This document shows, in pieces, positions 9,976 through 18,923 of a stretch of DNA of 64,000 bases (position 1 is its first letter; the number at the start of each line of letters is the position of its first letter). Source of the stretch: Paenarthrobacter sp. Z7-10 (lineage in GTDB: Bacteria > Actinomycetota > Actinomycetes > Actinomycetales > Micrococcaceae); contig NZ_JADPVH010000004.1 in the NCBI RefSeq assembly GCF_026932795.1, positions 1 to 64,000 of the forward strand, written 5' to 3'. The notes beneath the pieces were generated by a model, which saw nothing but the letters and a program-made list of their open reading frames with translations, was not told where the DNA came from and searched no databases. The position numbers and the translations under genes are program-made.

Positions 9976-10854
9976 TTAGGCGTTGAAGGACTGGGGAGCC
10001 CAGGTGGCCGGGCTAATCCGGCCCTGGTACACGGGCAGTTCAACGGCGTCGTCGCCGTTGAGGAACTGGGACCAGGGGCGGTTGAGGTTTTCGGTTCCGT
10101 GGGTCCTGACATGCTCGACGGCGGCAAGGTCGAGTTCGGCCGCGAGCACTACCGGGGTGTGGTCGGTCGCCTCGGCGAGGGTGTTGCCCTCGGGGTCCAC
10201 GATGATGCTTCGGCCCTTGCCGGTGGGGCCGGCGCAGTTGACGCTGACCACAAAGACCTGGTTCACAATGGCGTTGGCCTTGGCGAGCACCAGTTCCTGC
10301 CTGCGGTCCGGCGTCGTGGTTTTCACGACGTTGAGGATGACTTCGGCACCCATCCAGGCGAGTTGGCGGGACACCTCGGGGAACCACGCGTCGTAGCAGA
10401 TGTTCAGGCCCACCCTCCCGATCCCGGCCAGGTCCACGGTGGTGAACCGGTCACCGGGGTCGTAGGGCTCGAAGGGGCGCCAGGGGAAAACCTTCCGGTA
10501 ATAACCGGCAAGCCCGCCCTCCGGGGAAAGGACCAGTTGGGTGTTGAACAACTGCCCTTCCGGGCCCCGCTCGCACACACTTCCTGGGACCAGCCAGATG
10601 CCAAGATCACCGGCGATCTGCCGCAGTTCCTTGACCAGGGGGCCCTCCAGCGGTTCCGCGGAAGCTTGAAGCGCTTCCGTACGCTGCCGGTCCGGGTCGG
10701 AATCCCCGAACAGGTGCAGCTCCGGAAAGACCACCAACTTGCTGTGGGGCTGGGCGGCGAGGGCGGCTTTGACCTCGTCCGCAAACGCCGAGACGGGCTC
10801 GCCGATGAGGCGGGGCCTGGCCTGGGCTGCGATGAGGGGAAGGATACGCTGCAT
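9976..10854 (-). CDS. carbon-nitrogen hydrolase (nitrilase superfamily)
   Basis: 292 aa from the ATG at 10854, which has GGAGAGA 4 bases before it; an in-frame GTG at 10866 overlaps that site and is less likely. Catalytic residues: Glu in VVFPELHLFGD, Lys in YYRKVFPWRPF, Cys in NICYDAWFPE. It is clearly different in sequence from the hydrolase at 7812-8591, so the two probably act on different amide bonds of one catabolic route. First gene of the operon, divergent from a GntR regulator. Confidence 0.88.
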   Translation of the reverse strand: MQRILPLIAAQARPRLIGEPVSAFADEVKAALAAQPHSKLVVFPELHLFGDSDPDRQRTEALQASAEPLEGPLVKELRQIAGDLGIWLVPGSVCERGPEGQLFNTQLVLSPEGGLAGYYRKVFPWRPFEPYDPGDRFTTVDLAGIGRVGLNICYDAWFPEVSRQLAWMGAEVILNVVKTTTPDRRQELVLAKANAIVNQVFVVSVNCAGPTGKGRSIIVDPEGNTLAEATDHTPVVLAAELDLAAVEHVRTHGTENLNRPWSQFLNGDDAVELPVYQGRISPATWAPQSFNA

Positions 10855-10888
10855 GGTTCTCTCCACGTTGGGATGTGATCTGCACTAT

Positions 10889-10909
10889 ATTAGATCAGAA
10901 TGATCTAAT
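10889..10909. promoter_or_regulatory. GntR-type operator
   Basis: Perfect inverted repeat ATTAGATCA (10889-10897), spacer GAA, TGATCTAAT (10901-10909), in the 93-base gap between the hydrolase operon and the GntR gene. It is AT-rich against a GC-rich background and so placed that one dimer could repress both divergent promoters. Confidence 0.75.
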
Positions 10910-10947
10910 TATGGGAAGTGGGGAGAGTGGGCCGTAAAGTAGCGGAC

Positions 10948-11706
10948 ATGACCCGTCACTTGGAGGACACCGCCGGCACCTACCCTCTCGGCGCCGGAAG
11001 GCTGGCGGGAACCGACCGTCGAAGCGCCATGGACGCCGTGCGGCTACGGATTGGCATGGCGATTTCGCTGGGCCTGCTGAAGCCCGGCGATCGCCTGCCC
11101 GACCAGGAGGACGTGGCACTGGGCCTGTCGGTCAGCCCGATCACCGCCCGCCGCGCGCTGATGAGCCTGGCGGAGCACGGTGTGGTGGTCCGCCGGCGTG
11201 GCCGGGGCGGCGGAACATTCGTGGCTGACGAGCCCCCGCGGAGCGTGCTGGCTGAACTCTCCGCATCTCCAGGCGAGTCCCGAGCCGTGAACCGGATGGT
11301 GGACCGGAGGCTGCTTTTCGAATGCGCCGTGACGCACTATGCGGCCGTCAACGCCACGACCGAACAGCTCGATGAGCTCGAACGGCTGACCCATGACATG
11401 GCCGAATCTGCAGACTGGTCGGACTACCACCAGGCAGACAAGCAGTTCCATCAGCTGGTGGGCACCGCGTCGGGGCTGGGCACCGCGGTGGAGGAGTACC
11501 ACGAGACGCTGGCACAGCTCTACGCCTACTTCATCCCCTACCCGATCCAGCTCCTGCATAAATCGAACTGCGACCACATCGCGCTGGTGGCAGCTCTACG
11601 GGCTGGCGATTTCCAAAAAGCCGTGGAAGTCTCGCGCAAACACGTGGATATCCTGCACCGGACGATGTTCATGGGCCTGACGAACGGCGGCGCCACCTCC
11701 GAGTGA
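10948..11706 (+). CDS. GntR-family (FCD) transcriptional regulator
   Basis: 252 aa from the ATG at 10948; an in-frame GTG at 10918 is possible but would sit only 9 bases from the operator. The winged HTH occupies about residues 28-95 (LKPGDRLPDQEDVALGLSVS, then ITARRALMSLAEHGVV), and the C-terminal part is an all-helical ligand domain of FCD type with conserved Asp/His positions. It very probably controls the divergent hydrolase-permease operon and itself through the operator at 10889-10909, released by the substrate or a breakdown product. Confidence 0.88.
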   Translation: MTRHLEDTAGTYPLGAGRLAGTDRRSAMDAVRLRIGMAISLGLLKPGDRLPDQEDVALGLSVSPITARRALMSLAEHGVVVRRRGRGGGTFVADEPPRSVLAELSASPGESRAVNRMVDRRLLFECAVTHYAAVNATTEQLDELERLTHDMAESADWSDYHQADKQFHQLVGTASGLGTAVEEYHETLAQLYAYFIPYPIQLLHKSNCDHIALVAALRAGDFQKAVEVSRKHVDILHRTMFMGLTNGGATSE

Positions 11707-11788
11707 CGAACGACGGCGGTTGACTGAAGCCGGATGCCCCTTCGGGGGTGCCCATGTTGCCGGAACCGAAAATCGTAACGCTGGTCAT
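11669..11788 (-). pseudogene. truncated NAD(P)-binding oxidoreductase, N-terminal stub
   Basis: On the minus strand AAGGAG and an ATG at 11788 are followed by MTSVTIFGSGNMGT, the glycine-rich first strand and turn of a Rossmann fold, as in small NADP/F420-type oxidoreductases often divergent from MarR genes. After about 14 residues the likeness stops and the frame runs into the 3' end of the GntR gene. The ribosome site and start are intact, so a stub peptide may still be made. Confidence 0.5.
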
Positions 11789-11825
11789 TGGAACTCCTTG
11801 ATTGTTGGACCAGGTTGGCCCGATG

Positions 11826-11869
11826 GTTGAAGATACAACTAAATTACCACAGTTTGTTGTAGATACAAC
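11826..11869. promoter_or_regulatory. two MarR-type operators
   Basis: GTTGTAGATACAAC (11856-11869) is a palindrome with arms GTTGTA/TACAAC. GTTGAAGATACAAC (11826-11839) is the same site with one mismatch, exactly 30 bp upstream. The downstream copy overlaps the MarR gene's -35 hexamer. They also lie upstream of the divergent oxidoreductase stub. Confidence 0.7.
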
Positions 11870-11889
11870 TATCCCGTATACTGGGGACA
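11854..11889 (+). promoter_or_regulatory. promoter of the MarR gene, predicted leaderless
   Basis: TTGTTG (11854-11859), a 17-bp spacer, then TATACT (11877-11882). Six bases later comes the ATG at 11889, so the expected start of transcription coincides with the A of the start codon. Confidence 0.65.
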
Positions 11890-12374
11890 TGGAAAATGAG
11901 CGGTGGCTGAATTCAGAGGAGCGGGAGGCTTGGGTAAAGTTTGCGGCCGTGCTGGAGCTGCTGCCTGCTTCGCTGGATGCCCAACTGACCGGAGACCAGG
12001 AGCTCACGCATTTCGATTACTGGGTACTGGCCATGCTCTCCGAGGCCGAGGGGCACAAGCTGCGTCTGACGTCCCTCGCCGCGAGGACCAATGCCACTCT
12101 GCCGCGGCTGTCCCGGGTCGTGAGCCGGCTGGAGCGCCAGGGGCTGCTGGAACGGAAGCCCTGTCCAGAGGACGGCAGGGCAACCAACGCCGTGCTGACC
12201 GACGCCGGGAGGGCGAAGGTTGTCGACGCGGCACCCGGACACGTCGCGCACGTCCGCGCCGCCGTCGTCGACGCCCTGAGCCGGGAACAAATCCGCCAAC
12301 TCTCAGCCATCTCCACGCAGCTGCTCGCACGTCTCGATCCGCAGGGCAAGATGTTCGCCTCAGAGAGTCCCTGA
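11889..12374 (+). CDS. MarR-family transcriptional regulator
   Basis: 161 aa from the ATG at 11889. The longer frame back to 11802 would place both operators and the promoter inside the coding region. A winged HTH runs from about residue 50 to 115 (LTSLAARTNATLPRLSRVVS, RLERQGLL, the wing CPEDGRATNAVLT). It binds DNA as a dimer and is usually released by phenolic or oxidative signals. It was probably paired with the divergent oxidoreductase, now truncated, so it may have lost its original target. Confidence 0.88.
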   Translation: MENERWLNSEEREAWVKFAAVLELLPASLDAQLTGDQELTHFDYWVLAMLSEAEGHKLRLTSLAARTNATLPRLSRVVSRLERQGLLERKPCPEDGRATNAVLTDAGRAKVVDAAPGHVAHVRAAVVDALSREQIRQLSAISTQLLARLDPQGKMFASESP

Positions 12375-12627
12375 GTTTGAACGGCTCACGCCCTCCCCGG
12401 TATCGCCCTGCACCACATTGGCGACTTGAGGAGCGTGTCCGAGCCAAACACGCCGTCGAAACCGACCTGCAGCGGCTCAATGTGGGGCAGGACGGAATGT
12501 GCCGATTCGCCCGGGCGCCCCGGGTCGCACGCCTTCGCCGCGAACCCTTGCAGTTCCGTCCGCTTGCGGGTAGAAGTGGACTGGCCGGGTCGCAGGCCGG
12601 GCCACGCCAATCACAGGGGAGAACTTC

Positions 12628-13398
12628 ATGGTCGAAAGTGTCCAGTCCACAGACGGAACCACCATCACCTACGAGACGGCCGGGAGCGGACCTGTGCTCA
12701 TCCTGGTCGGCGGAGCCATGAATACCCGCCATTCGGCAGGAGATCTGGTGCCCCTGCTCGCTGAGGACTTCTCTGTCATCACCTTTGACCGCCGGGGCCG
12801 AGGCGAGAGTACGAATACGCCGCCGTACGCCGTCGAACGCGAAGTGGAGGATTTCCAGGCGCTGGTGGCAGGCGTCGGAGGGTCGGCGTGCGTGTATGGC
12901 CACTCGTCCGGGGGCATATTGGCGTTGGAGGCGGCTGCCGCTGGCGTGGAGATCAGCAAGCTGGCCGTGTATGAGCCGCCATATGCCACGAGCGAGGGTG
13001 ACGACGGGCTGTGGCAGGTGTTCGTGGACAAGGTTCAGTCGCTGGTGGATGAGGGACATTCGGACCAAGCGGTGGAGGAATTCATCCGGCACACGGGAGC
13101 GGGATTCGACGAGAGGATGAAGCAGTCGCCTTGGTGGCCGGCGATGGTGGCCTTGGCGCCCACGTTGCCCTACGACCTGGCGCTGGCGGCCGACGGCGTG
13201 GTGCCGGTGGAGCGGCTGGGCCGTATTTCGGCGCCCGTCCTCGCTTTGTACGGTGGGGCGAGCGCGGCGTGGGCGGAGACGGCGACGGCTGAGGTCTCGA
13301 TGGCCGTGCAGAATGGGCGGCAGGACGTCATTGAGGGCCAGACGCATGCCGCGGCGCCGGATTCGGTTGCGCCGACGCTGCTGCAGTTCTTCCACTGA
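12628..13398 (+). CDS. alpha/beta-fold hydrolase
   Basis: 256 aa. Features of the fold in order: oxyanion region LILVGGAMNT (about 25-34), FDRRGRGEST, the nucleophile elbow GHSSGG with Ser at about 93, and the catalytic His in GQTHAAAP near residue 241. AGGGGAGA stands before the ATG. Similar small hydrolases act on esters or lactones; the substrate cannot be read. A 253-base gap with no recognised content separates it from the MarR gene, which might control it. Confidence 0.82.
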   Translation: MVESVQSTDGTTITYETAGSGPVLILVGGAMNTRHSAGDLVPLLAEDFSVITFDRRGRGESTNTPPYAVEREVEDFQALVAGVGGSACVYGHSSGGILALEAAAAGVEISKLAVYEPPYATSEGDDGLWQVFVDKVQSLVDEGHSDQAVEEFIRHTGAGFDERMKQSPWWPAMVALAPTLPYDLALAADGVVPVERLGRISAPVLALYGGASAAWAETATAEVSMAVQNGRQDVIEGQTHAAAPDSVAPTLLQFFH

Positions 13399-13413
13399 GG
13401 AGCGCGGGCACCC

Positions 13414-13878
13414 GTGTCTCCGGGTTCCGCGTGGGCGCACCCGACCTCGAGGCCGTTTATGGTCCTTGGCACACTCGGGGTGGTTGGCGGTGGACTGCTC
13501 TCGGCCATGACCGCTGCGGGCCCGAGTTACCACGCCAGTTGGGCGGTTGCCTACGTAGTCCTCGTTGTCGGTGTCGCCCAAATAATTCTGGGGGTCGCGC
13601 AAGCTTCCCTCACCGGCGGTTTTGTCCGGGGTTGCATCATCGCCTGGGAGGCGGTCTGCTGGAATCTTGGCAGTGCCACCGTGCTCACAGGCACTCTGGC
13701 GAGTGTTCCGACCCTTCTTTATGCCGGCATAATCCTACTGTTGGCGGCGCTGGTTTTGTTCGCGGTCGCTATCCGACACGGCCGGCGGGGGATCCTGTTC
13801 ACGGTCACGTGGGTGGTCATCATCGTCCTCCTGGTCAGCATGCCTGTTGGTGCAATCATCCAGGCTGTCACTGGCTGA
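13414..13878 (+). CDS. small integral membrane protein, unknown
   Basis: 154 aa, beginning 15 bases after the hydrolase stop and so probably co-transcribed. Four hydrophobic stretches are visible, at about residues 15-35, 42-62, 90-118 and 125-148. The first 14 residues are not hydrophobic, so the ATG at the MVLGTLG segment (13459) could be the true start. No motif recognised. Confidence 0.55.
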   Translation: MSPGSAWAHPTSRPFMVLGTLGVVGGGLLSAMTAAGPSYHASWAVAYVVLVVGVAQIILGVAQASLTGGFVRGCIIAWEAVCWNLGSATVLTGTLASVPTLLYAGIILLLAALVLFAVAIRHGRRGILFTVTWVVIIVLLVSMPVGAIIQAVTG

Positions 13879-13970
13879 CGCTGACGCTGGGACTGGGCCG
13901 ACGGCACCACGGCACCGGGTTGACCGCGGCTGAAGGCCTGGCGGACGCCCGGTTCGTACGCGACAAAAAG

Positions 13971-16745
13971 TCAGCGGAGGCGCAGGGCCAGGTAGGGCGC
14001 AGTGCGGCTTTCCGTGGATTCCGCCACGTCCCTGGGCGTACCGGCGGCCATGATTCGTCCACCGGCGTTTCCACCGGAGGGACCGAGATCGATGACCCAG
14101 TCGGCGGCGGCCACGACGTCCATTTCGTGCTCGACCACCACGACGGTGTTCCCGGTATCCACCAACAGGTTCAGCTGACGGAGCAGCAGCCGCACGTCTG
14201 CCGGATGCAGCCCGGTGGTGGGCTCGTCCAGCAGGTAGAGGGTATGGCCACGCCGGTCGCGCTGCAGTTCGGTGGCGAGCTTGATCCGCTGGGCTTCGCC
14301 TCCGGATAGTTCGGTCGCGGGCTGACCCAGCCGCAGGTATCCCAGCCCCACATCGAGCAGGGTTGCCAGGCTGCGTGCCGCTGCCGGAATGTCGGCTAGG
14401 AATGCTGCCGCTGCCTCCACGGTCAGGGCCAGGACGTCGGCCACGTTCTTGCCCCGGTAGCGGACCTCAAGAGTTTCGGCGTTGAACCGGGAGCCGTTGC
14501 AGGTTGGGCACGGGCCGTAGCTGCCGGGTAGGAACAACAGTTCAACTGCGACGAATCCTTCGCCAAGGCAGGTTTCACAGCGGCCGCCCGCCACGTTGAA
14601 GGAGAAGCGCCCGGCCCCAAATTGACGGGCTTTGGCCTCGGGAGTGGCGGCGAATTCTTTGCGGACGGCGTCGAAGAGTCCGGTGTAGGTGGCCAGATTC
14701 GAGCGTGGCGTGCGGCCGATCGGCTTCTGATCCACTCGAACCATCCGGTCCACTGCGTCGAGTCCTGAAAGCTGTCGAACGGTTGTCGTGTCGGCCGCGC
14801 CGTTCACGCCGGACGGCGCGACTGTGTCGGTTGCGACGTTTGGCTCGACCGCTCCAGCAGGCTCGAGGGCGTTGGTTGGCTCGTCCACGTCAGGCGGCGA
14901 TGCATTGTGCAGGTGGGTTCCGACGACGTCGGCCAGTACCTTGCTGAGCAGCGTGGACTTTCCGGAGCCCGAGACTCCGGTAATCGCCGTGAGCACGCCG
15001 AGCGGGATGTCCGCGTCCAGGTTGCGCAGGTTGTGGCTCGTGACGCCGCGCAGTTGCAGCCAGCGCGCCGCGCTCCGCAAGCCGCGCGCTGTCCCGCGGC
15101 CGTCGTCGCCGCCCCTGTCATTGTTGTTCCGGCGCCCGCCTTCGCCCGTGCCGCCTTCGCGCCCGCCGCCGTCGTCGGCCGAGCTCTCGTGACCGAGCAG
15201 GAACGGGCGCGTGACGGACTCCACCACGTCCGCCAGGCCGGCAACCGGCCCGCTGTAAACGATGTGGCCGCCGGCCTCGCCCGCCATCGGTCCCACGTCG
15301 ACGAGCCAGTCCGCACGGCGCACCACGTCCATGTTGTGCTCGACGACGAAGACGGTATTGCCGGATGCTTTGAGCGCCTCCAGTACCGCCAGCAATGGCT
15401 CCGCGTCGGCGGGGTGCAGACCCGCGGACGGTTCGTCGAGGACGTAGATGACCCCGAACAGGCCGGAGCGCAGTTGAGTGGCAATGCGCAGGCGCTGCAT
15501 CTCGCCCGGTGAAAGGGTCGGTGTGGCGCGGCTCAGGCTCAGGTAGCCCAGTCCGAGCTCCAGAAGCACCGTGATGCGTTGGACCAGGTCCCGGGCGATG
15601 GTTCCGGCTACCCCGCCGGAACCGCTGGCGGAACCGCTGACGGAACCGCTGACGGAACCGGTGACGGAACCGGTGTTGCCGACGCCACCGGAACCTCCCC
15701 CTCCGCTGGCTCCGCCCGCACTGCTCGCCCCGTCAGCCCCGGCCCCCTCGGCCGCCGGGCGGAGTGCATCGGCCAATTCCGTCATGGAAAGAGCATTCAT
15801 CGCCGCGATGTTCAGCCCCGCGAAGGTCACTGCCAATGCCTCCGGCTTGAGCCCTGCGCCGCCGCACGACGGGCATGGTCCAGACTCCATGAAGGCGAGC
15901 ACGCGGTCGCGCATCGGCGCGCTCTTGGAATCGGCCAAGGTGTGCAGGACGTAACTGCGGGCGCTCCAGAAGCGGCCCTTGTAGGGTTTGGCTACGCGGT
16001 CGCGCTGCGGAGTGACCTCAACGACGGGCTGTTCCTCGGTGAACAGAATCCAGTCGCGGGCTTTTTTCGGCAGCCTGCGCCAAGGAACGTCGACGTCGTA
16101 GCCCAGATGGGTGAGGATGTCGCGGAGGTTTTTACCTTGCCAGGCACCAGGCCACGCCGCGATGGCGCCGTCGCGGATGGTGAGGCTAGGGTCCGGCACC
16201 AGCGAGGCCTCGGTGACGGTGTGCGCGGTGCCAAGGCCATGACAAACGGGACACGCCCCGGTGGCTGTGTTGGTGGAGAAGGAGTCTGAATACAGGATGC
16301 CCGCACCCTCCCGATACCTACCCGCCCGCGAAAAGAGCATGCGCAGGGAGTTGGACAAGGTGGTAACTGTGCCCACCGAGGACCGGGCGCTGGGTGTTCC
16401 GCGCCGTTGCTGCAGTGCCACGGCCGGGGGAAGGCCGGTGATCAGCTCGACCTGGGGATTGTTTCCCTGCTGGATCAGCCGGCGCGCGTAGGGGGCAACG
16501 GATTCAAAGTAGCGGCGCTGAGCCTCCGCGAAAATGGTGCCGAAGGCCAGGGAGGACTTGCCCGAACCGGACACTCCAGTGAAGGCGACGATGGCATCGC
16601 GGGGGACGTCCACATCCACGTTTTTGAGATTGTTTTCGCGGGCTCCGCGGACCCGGACGAAGCCATCCGACGGATCGTGGTGCTCGGCGGGGGAAAAGGA
16701 TGGGGCGGTCGGGTTCGTCTGCACTTGTCCCACCCTAGACGACAA
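13971..16745 (-). CDS. UvrA2-type ABC ATPase (excinuclease subunit A paralogue)
   Basis: 924 aa with two ABC ATPase halves. Walker A GVSGSGKS appears at residues 57-64 and again in the second half, with signature LSPGEMQRLRIA and LSGGEAQRIKLA and Walker B YVLDEPSAGLHP and YLLDEPTTGLHP. Zinc-finger cysteines occur in CPVCHGLG, CPSCGGAGL, CETCLGEGF and CPTCNGSRF. It is shorter than housekeeping UvrA, as usual for UvrA2, which is linked to tolerance of DNA-binding drugs. Odd: three low-complexity Gly/Ser/Ala-rich inserts at about residues 330-380, 520-560 and 620-660, the first partly encoded by short tandem repeats (about 15620-15680). Confidence 0.88.
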   Translation of the reverse strand: MSSRVGQVQTNPTAPSFSPAEHHDPSDGFVRVRGARENNLKNVDVDVPRDAIVAFTGVSGSGKSSLAFGTIFAEAQRRYFESVAPYARRLIQQGNNPQVELITGLPPAVALQQRRGTPSARSSVGTVTTLSNSLRMLFSRAGRYREGAGILYSDSFSTNTATGACPVCHGLGTAHTVTEASLVPDPSLTIRDGAIAAWPGAWQGKNLRDILTHLGYDVDVPWRRLPKKARDWILFTEEQPVVEVTPQRDRVAKPYKGRFWSARSYVLHTLADSKSAPMRDRVLAFMESGPCPSCGGAGLKPEALAVTFAGLNIAAMNALSMTELADALRPAAEGAGADGASSAGGASGGGGSGGVGNTGSVTGSVSGSVSGSASGSGGVAGTIARDLVQRITVLLELGLGYLSLSRATPTLSPGEMQRLRIATQLRSGLFGVIYVLDEPSAGLHPADAEPLLAVLEALKASGNTVFVVEHNMDVVRRADWLVDVGPMAGEAGGHIVYSGPVAGLADVVESVTRPFLLGHESSADDGGGREGGTGEGGRRNNNDRGGDDGRGTARGLRSAARWLQLRGVTSHNLRNLDADIPLGVLTAITGVSGSGKSTLLSKVLADVVGTHLHNASPPDVDEPTNALEPAGAVEPNVATDTVAPSGVNGAADTTTVRQLSGLDAVDRMVRVDQKPIGRTPRSNLATYTGLFDAVRKEFAATPEAKARQFGAGRFSFNVAGGRCETCLGEGFVAVELLFLPGSYGPCPTCNGSRFNAETLEVRYRGKNVADVLALTVEAAAAFLADIPAAARSLATLLDVGLGYLRLGQPATELSGGEAQRIKLATELQRDRRGHTLYLLDEPTTGLHPADVRLLLRQLNLLVDTGNTVVVVEHEMDVVAAADWVIDLGPSGGNAGGRIMAAGTPRDVAESTESRTAPYLALRLR

Positions 16746-16904
16746 GGGGGCAGGCGATATCGACTATCTGAGCGCAGGGGTCGAACCCGGAGACGGCCAC
16801 GCGGCCTGCGATATGAATGATCCGGAGCCAATGGGCTGGAGCCATCGCCACCGGGTTCCATCCCGAACCTGTTGCCGCACCCGCCGCAGGCGTAGCATAA
16901 CGGC

Positions 16905-18298
16905 ATGTCTGCACCTCCGGAGGCCTATGGACCCGCCCTGCAGAGGGCAATGGCGCACTCGATGGAGTGGCTGGCGAGCGTTCCCGACCGGCCGGTGGGA
17001 CCCCGTCGGGATGCGGACTCTCTGGCGGCTGATTTCGGTGGGCCGCTGCCGGACGGACCCACCGACCCGGCGGTCGTCGTCGACTATCTGGCCACGGCGG
17101 CGGAACCGGGGCTGATGGCCATGCAGTCCGGGCGCTTCTATGGTTGGGTGATCGGTGGAACGTTGCCGGCGGCGATGGCGGCGGATTGGTTGGTAAGCGC
17201 CTGGGACCAGAACGCTGGTATGCGCTTCGCCACTCCGGCCGTTGCTGCCGCGGAGGAGGCTGCCGGTGCCTGGATTCTGGAGCTCCTGGGACTGCCGTCG
17301 GGTGCGGATGTGGGATTCACCACCGGCGCCACGATGGCGAATTTCACCGGGCTGGCAGCCGGGCGGCAGTATCTGCTGGAACAGGCGGGTTGGGATCTCG
17401 CAGCGAACGGGCTGGCCGGTGGACCTCGGATCCGTGTCTTCGTAGGTCAGGAGCGGCACGACGTCGTCGATCTCGCGCTGAGATATCTCGGCCTGGGCGC
17501 GCCGACCGCCGTCGCCGTTGATGATCAAGGCAGGATCCGCCCGGATTCGCTTGAGGAGGCACTTGCGTCCGGTTCCGGGCCGGCGCTAATCTGCCTGCAG
17601 GCCGGCAACGTTCACTCCGGCGCGTTCGACCCGGTAGGCGAGGCGACGGCCATCGCCCATCGCCACGGTGCCTGGGTTCATGTGGATGGGGCGTTCGGGC
17701 TGTGGGCGGCCGCCAGTCCCACCTACCGCAAACATCTGGTGGGATTGGAAACGGCCGATTCCTGGGCCACCGACGCCCACAAGACGCTCAACGTTCCCTA
17801 TGACTGCGGTGTGGCTATCGTTGCACGCCCGGAGGTGCTGCGCGGGGTCTTTGGAACCCACGCGAGTTACCTCATCGCGGATGATCATGGGCCGGGGGAT
17901 CCGCACGAAAAAGTGCCGGAGCTGTCCCGCCGCGCCCGTGGGGTGCCCGTCTGGGCGGCGCTGCGGTCGCTGGGCCGCTCCGGAGTGGTTGCGATGGTGG
18001 ACCGGATGGCCGGCCATGCGGGCGCCCTGGCGGCAGGGCTGGCGGAGCTGGAGGACGTCGAGGTCCTCAATGACGTCGTTTTCACCCAGGTCTGCGTCAG
18101 CTTCGGTTCGGACGAGCGCACCAAGGCGGTGACGGCCCGGCTGCTGGCCGGCGGTACCACCTGGATGTCTGGATCGAGGTGCATGGCCGGGACATCCTGC
18201 GGATTTCCGTCAGTAACTGGGCGACCGACGACGACGACGTGGCACGTTCGCTGGAGGCAGTCGGCCGCGCTGCGAGTGAGGTTCCGGCCTTGATTTAG
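16905..18298 (+). CDS. PLP-dependent decarboxylase/aminotransferase-fold enzyme, frameshifted near its end
   Basis: Group II decarboxylase-like PLP enzyme: TGATMANFTGLAAGR (cofactor phosphate site), HVDGAFGLWAAAS (Asp contacting the PLP ring nitrogen), and DAHKTLNVPYDCG with the Schiff-base Lys at about residue 293. The uninterrupted frame stops at 18293 with an atypical tail. After TWMSGSR (18177-18182) the next frame reads VHGRDILRISVSNWATDDDD and ends at TAG 18296-18298, as family members do. One missing base, most simply a G in GGTG, explains this. Corrected length about 464 aa. Divergent from uvrA2. Confidence 0.75.
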
Positions 18299-18311
18299 CA
18301 GCGCATCCGGG

Positions 18312-18923
18312 TCAGTACGGAAGTGTCGCGGACATTGACGAAAACACCGCCGCCATCTTGATGCTGGTGGCAACGAAGCTGAGGACGAATACTCCAATCA
18401 AGACCCAGACCGGTGCCAGACCGCGGCGTGGCGCCACCTGATGCACAATGATCGACCGGCCGACCACGTACACCGCGGTGTTGAGGAAAACCCAGGCCCA
18501 ATGGAACGCGCGGATCACCCCGTCCCGGCGCAGCCGTTGCCAGTCCAGGAACGCCATCAGGGCGCAGATCGCGTAGCCAAGCAATCCGCTGCCGAGCACC
18601 AGGAAATATGCTGGGGTAAACATGGAGAACGGGTCCACGGTTGGGATGTGGTTTGAGCCGATATAGCGCAGCCGAACGACGGGATTCCAGCCAAGGGTGA
18701 AAAGTATCTGGACCAGGGGAAGCAGCGTCGCGAGCCAGATTAACGGATTGTAGATCGGTATCTTGTCGCTGAGCTGCGGCCGCGTCGCGGACCCAACTGC
18801 CGGGTAGGGGGAGTTAAAGTGCCCGGTCCAGGCGTAACCGTCCCACCACTGCTGCCGGCCGGAACCATCGGAGGCCGGGTACCACCCCGGTTGAGGTGCG
18901 CTGCTGTTGGGTGGGACGGTCAT
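18312..18923 (-). CDS. DUF2510-domain membrane protein
   Basis: 203 aa. Residues about 9-33 are a DUF2510 module (PGWYPASDGSGRQQWWDG, then YAWT), a short actinobacterial motif often at the N-terminus of membrane proteins. Four hydrophobic segments follow (about 60-80, 100-125, 140-160, 170-192). Function unknown; the motif is thought to be extracytoplasmic or regulatory. Convergent with the PLP enzyme. Confidence 0.7.
   Translation of the reverse strand: MTVPPNSSAPQPGWYPASDGSGRQQWWDGYAWTGHFNSPYPAVGSATRPQLSDKIPIYNPLIWLATLLPLVQILFTLGWNPVVRLRYIGSNHIPTVDPFSMFTPAYFLVLGSGLLGYAICALMAFLDWQRLRRDGVIRAFHWAWVFLNTAVYVVGRSIIVHQVAPRRGLAPVWVLIGVFVLSFVATSIKMAAVFSSMSATLPY

Noticed and set aside
12386-12610. 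minus-strand frame between the MarR and hydrolase genes
   Set aside because: A stretch looks mildly protein-like, but no family is recognisable and there is no start context.
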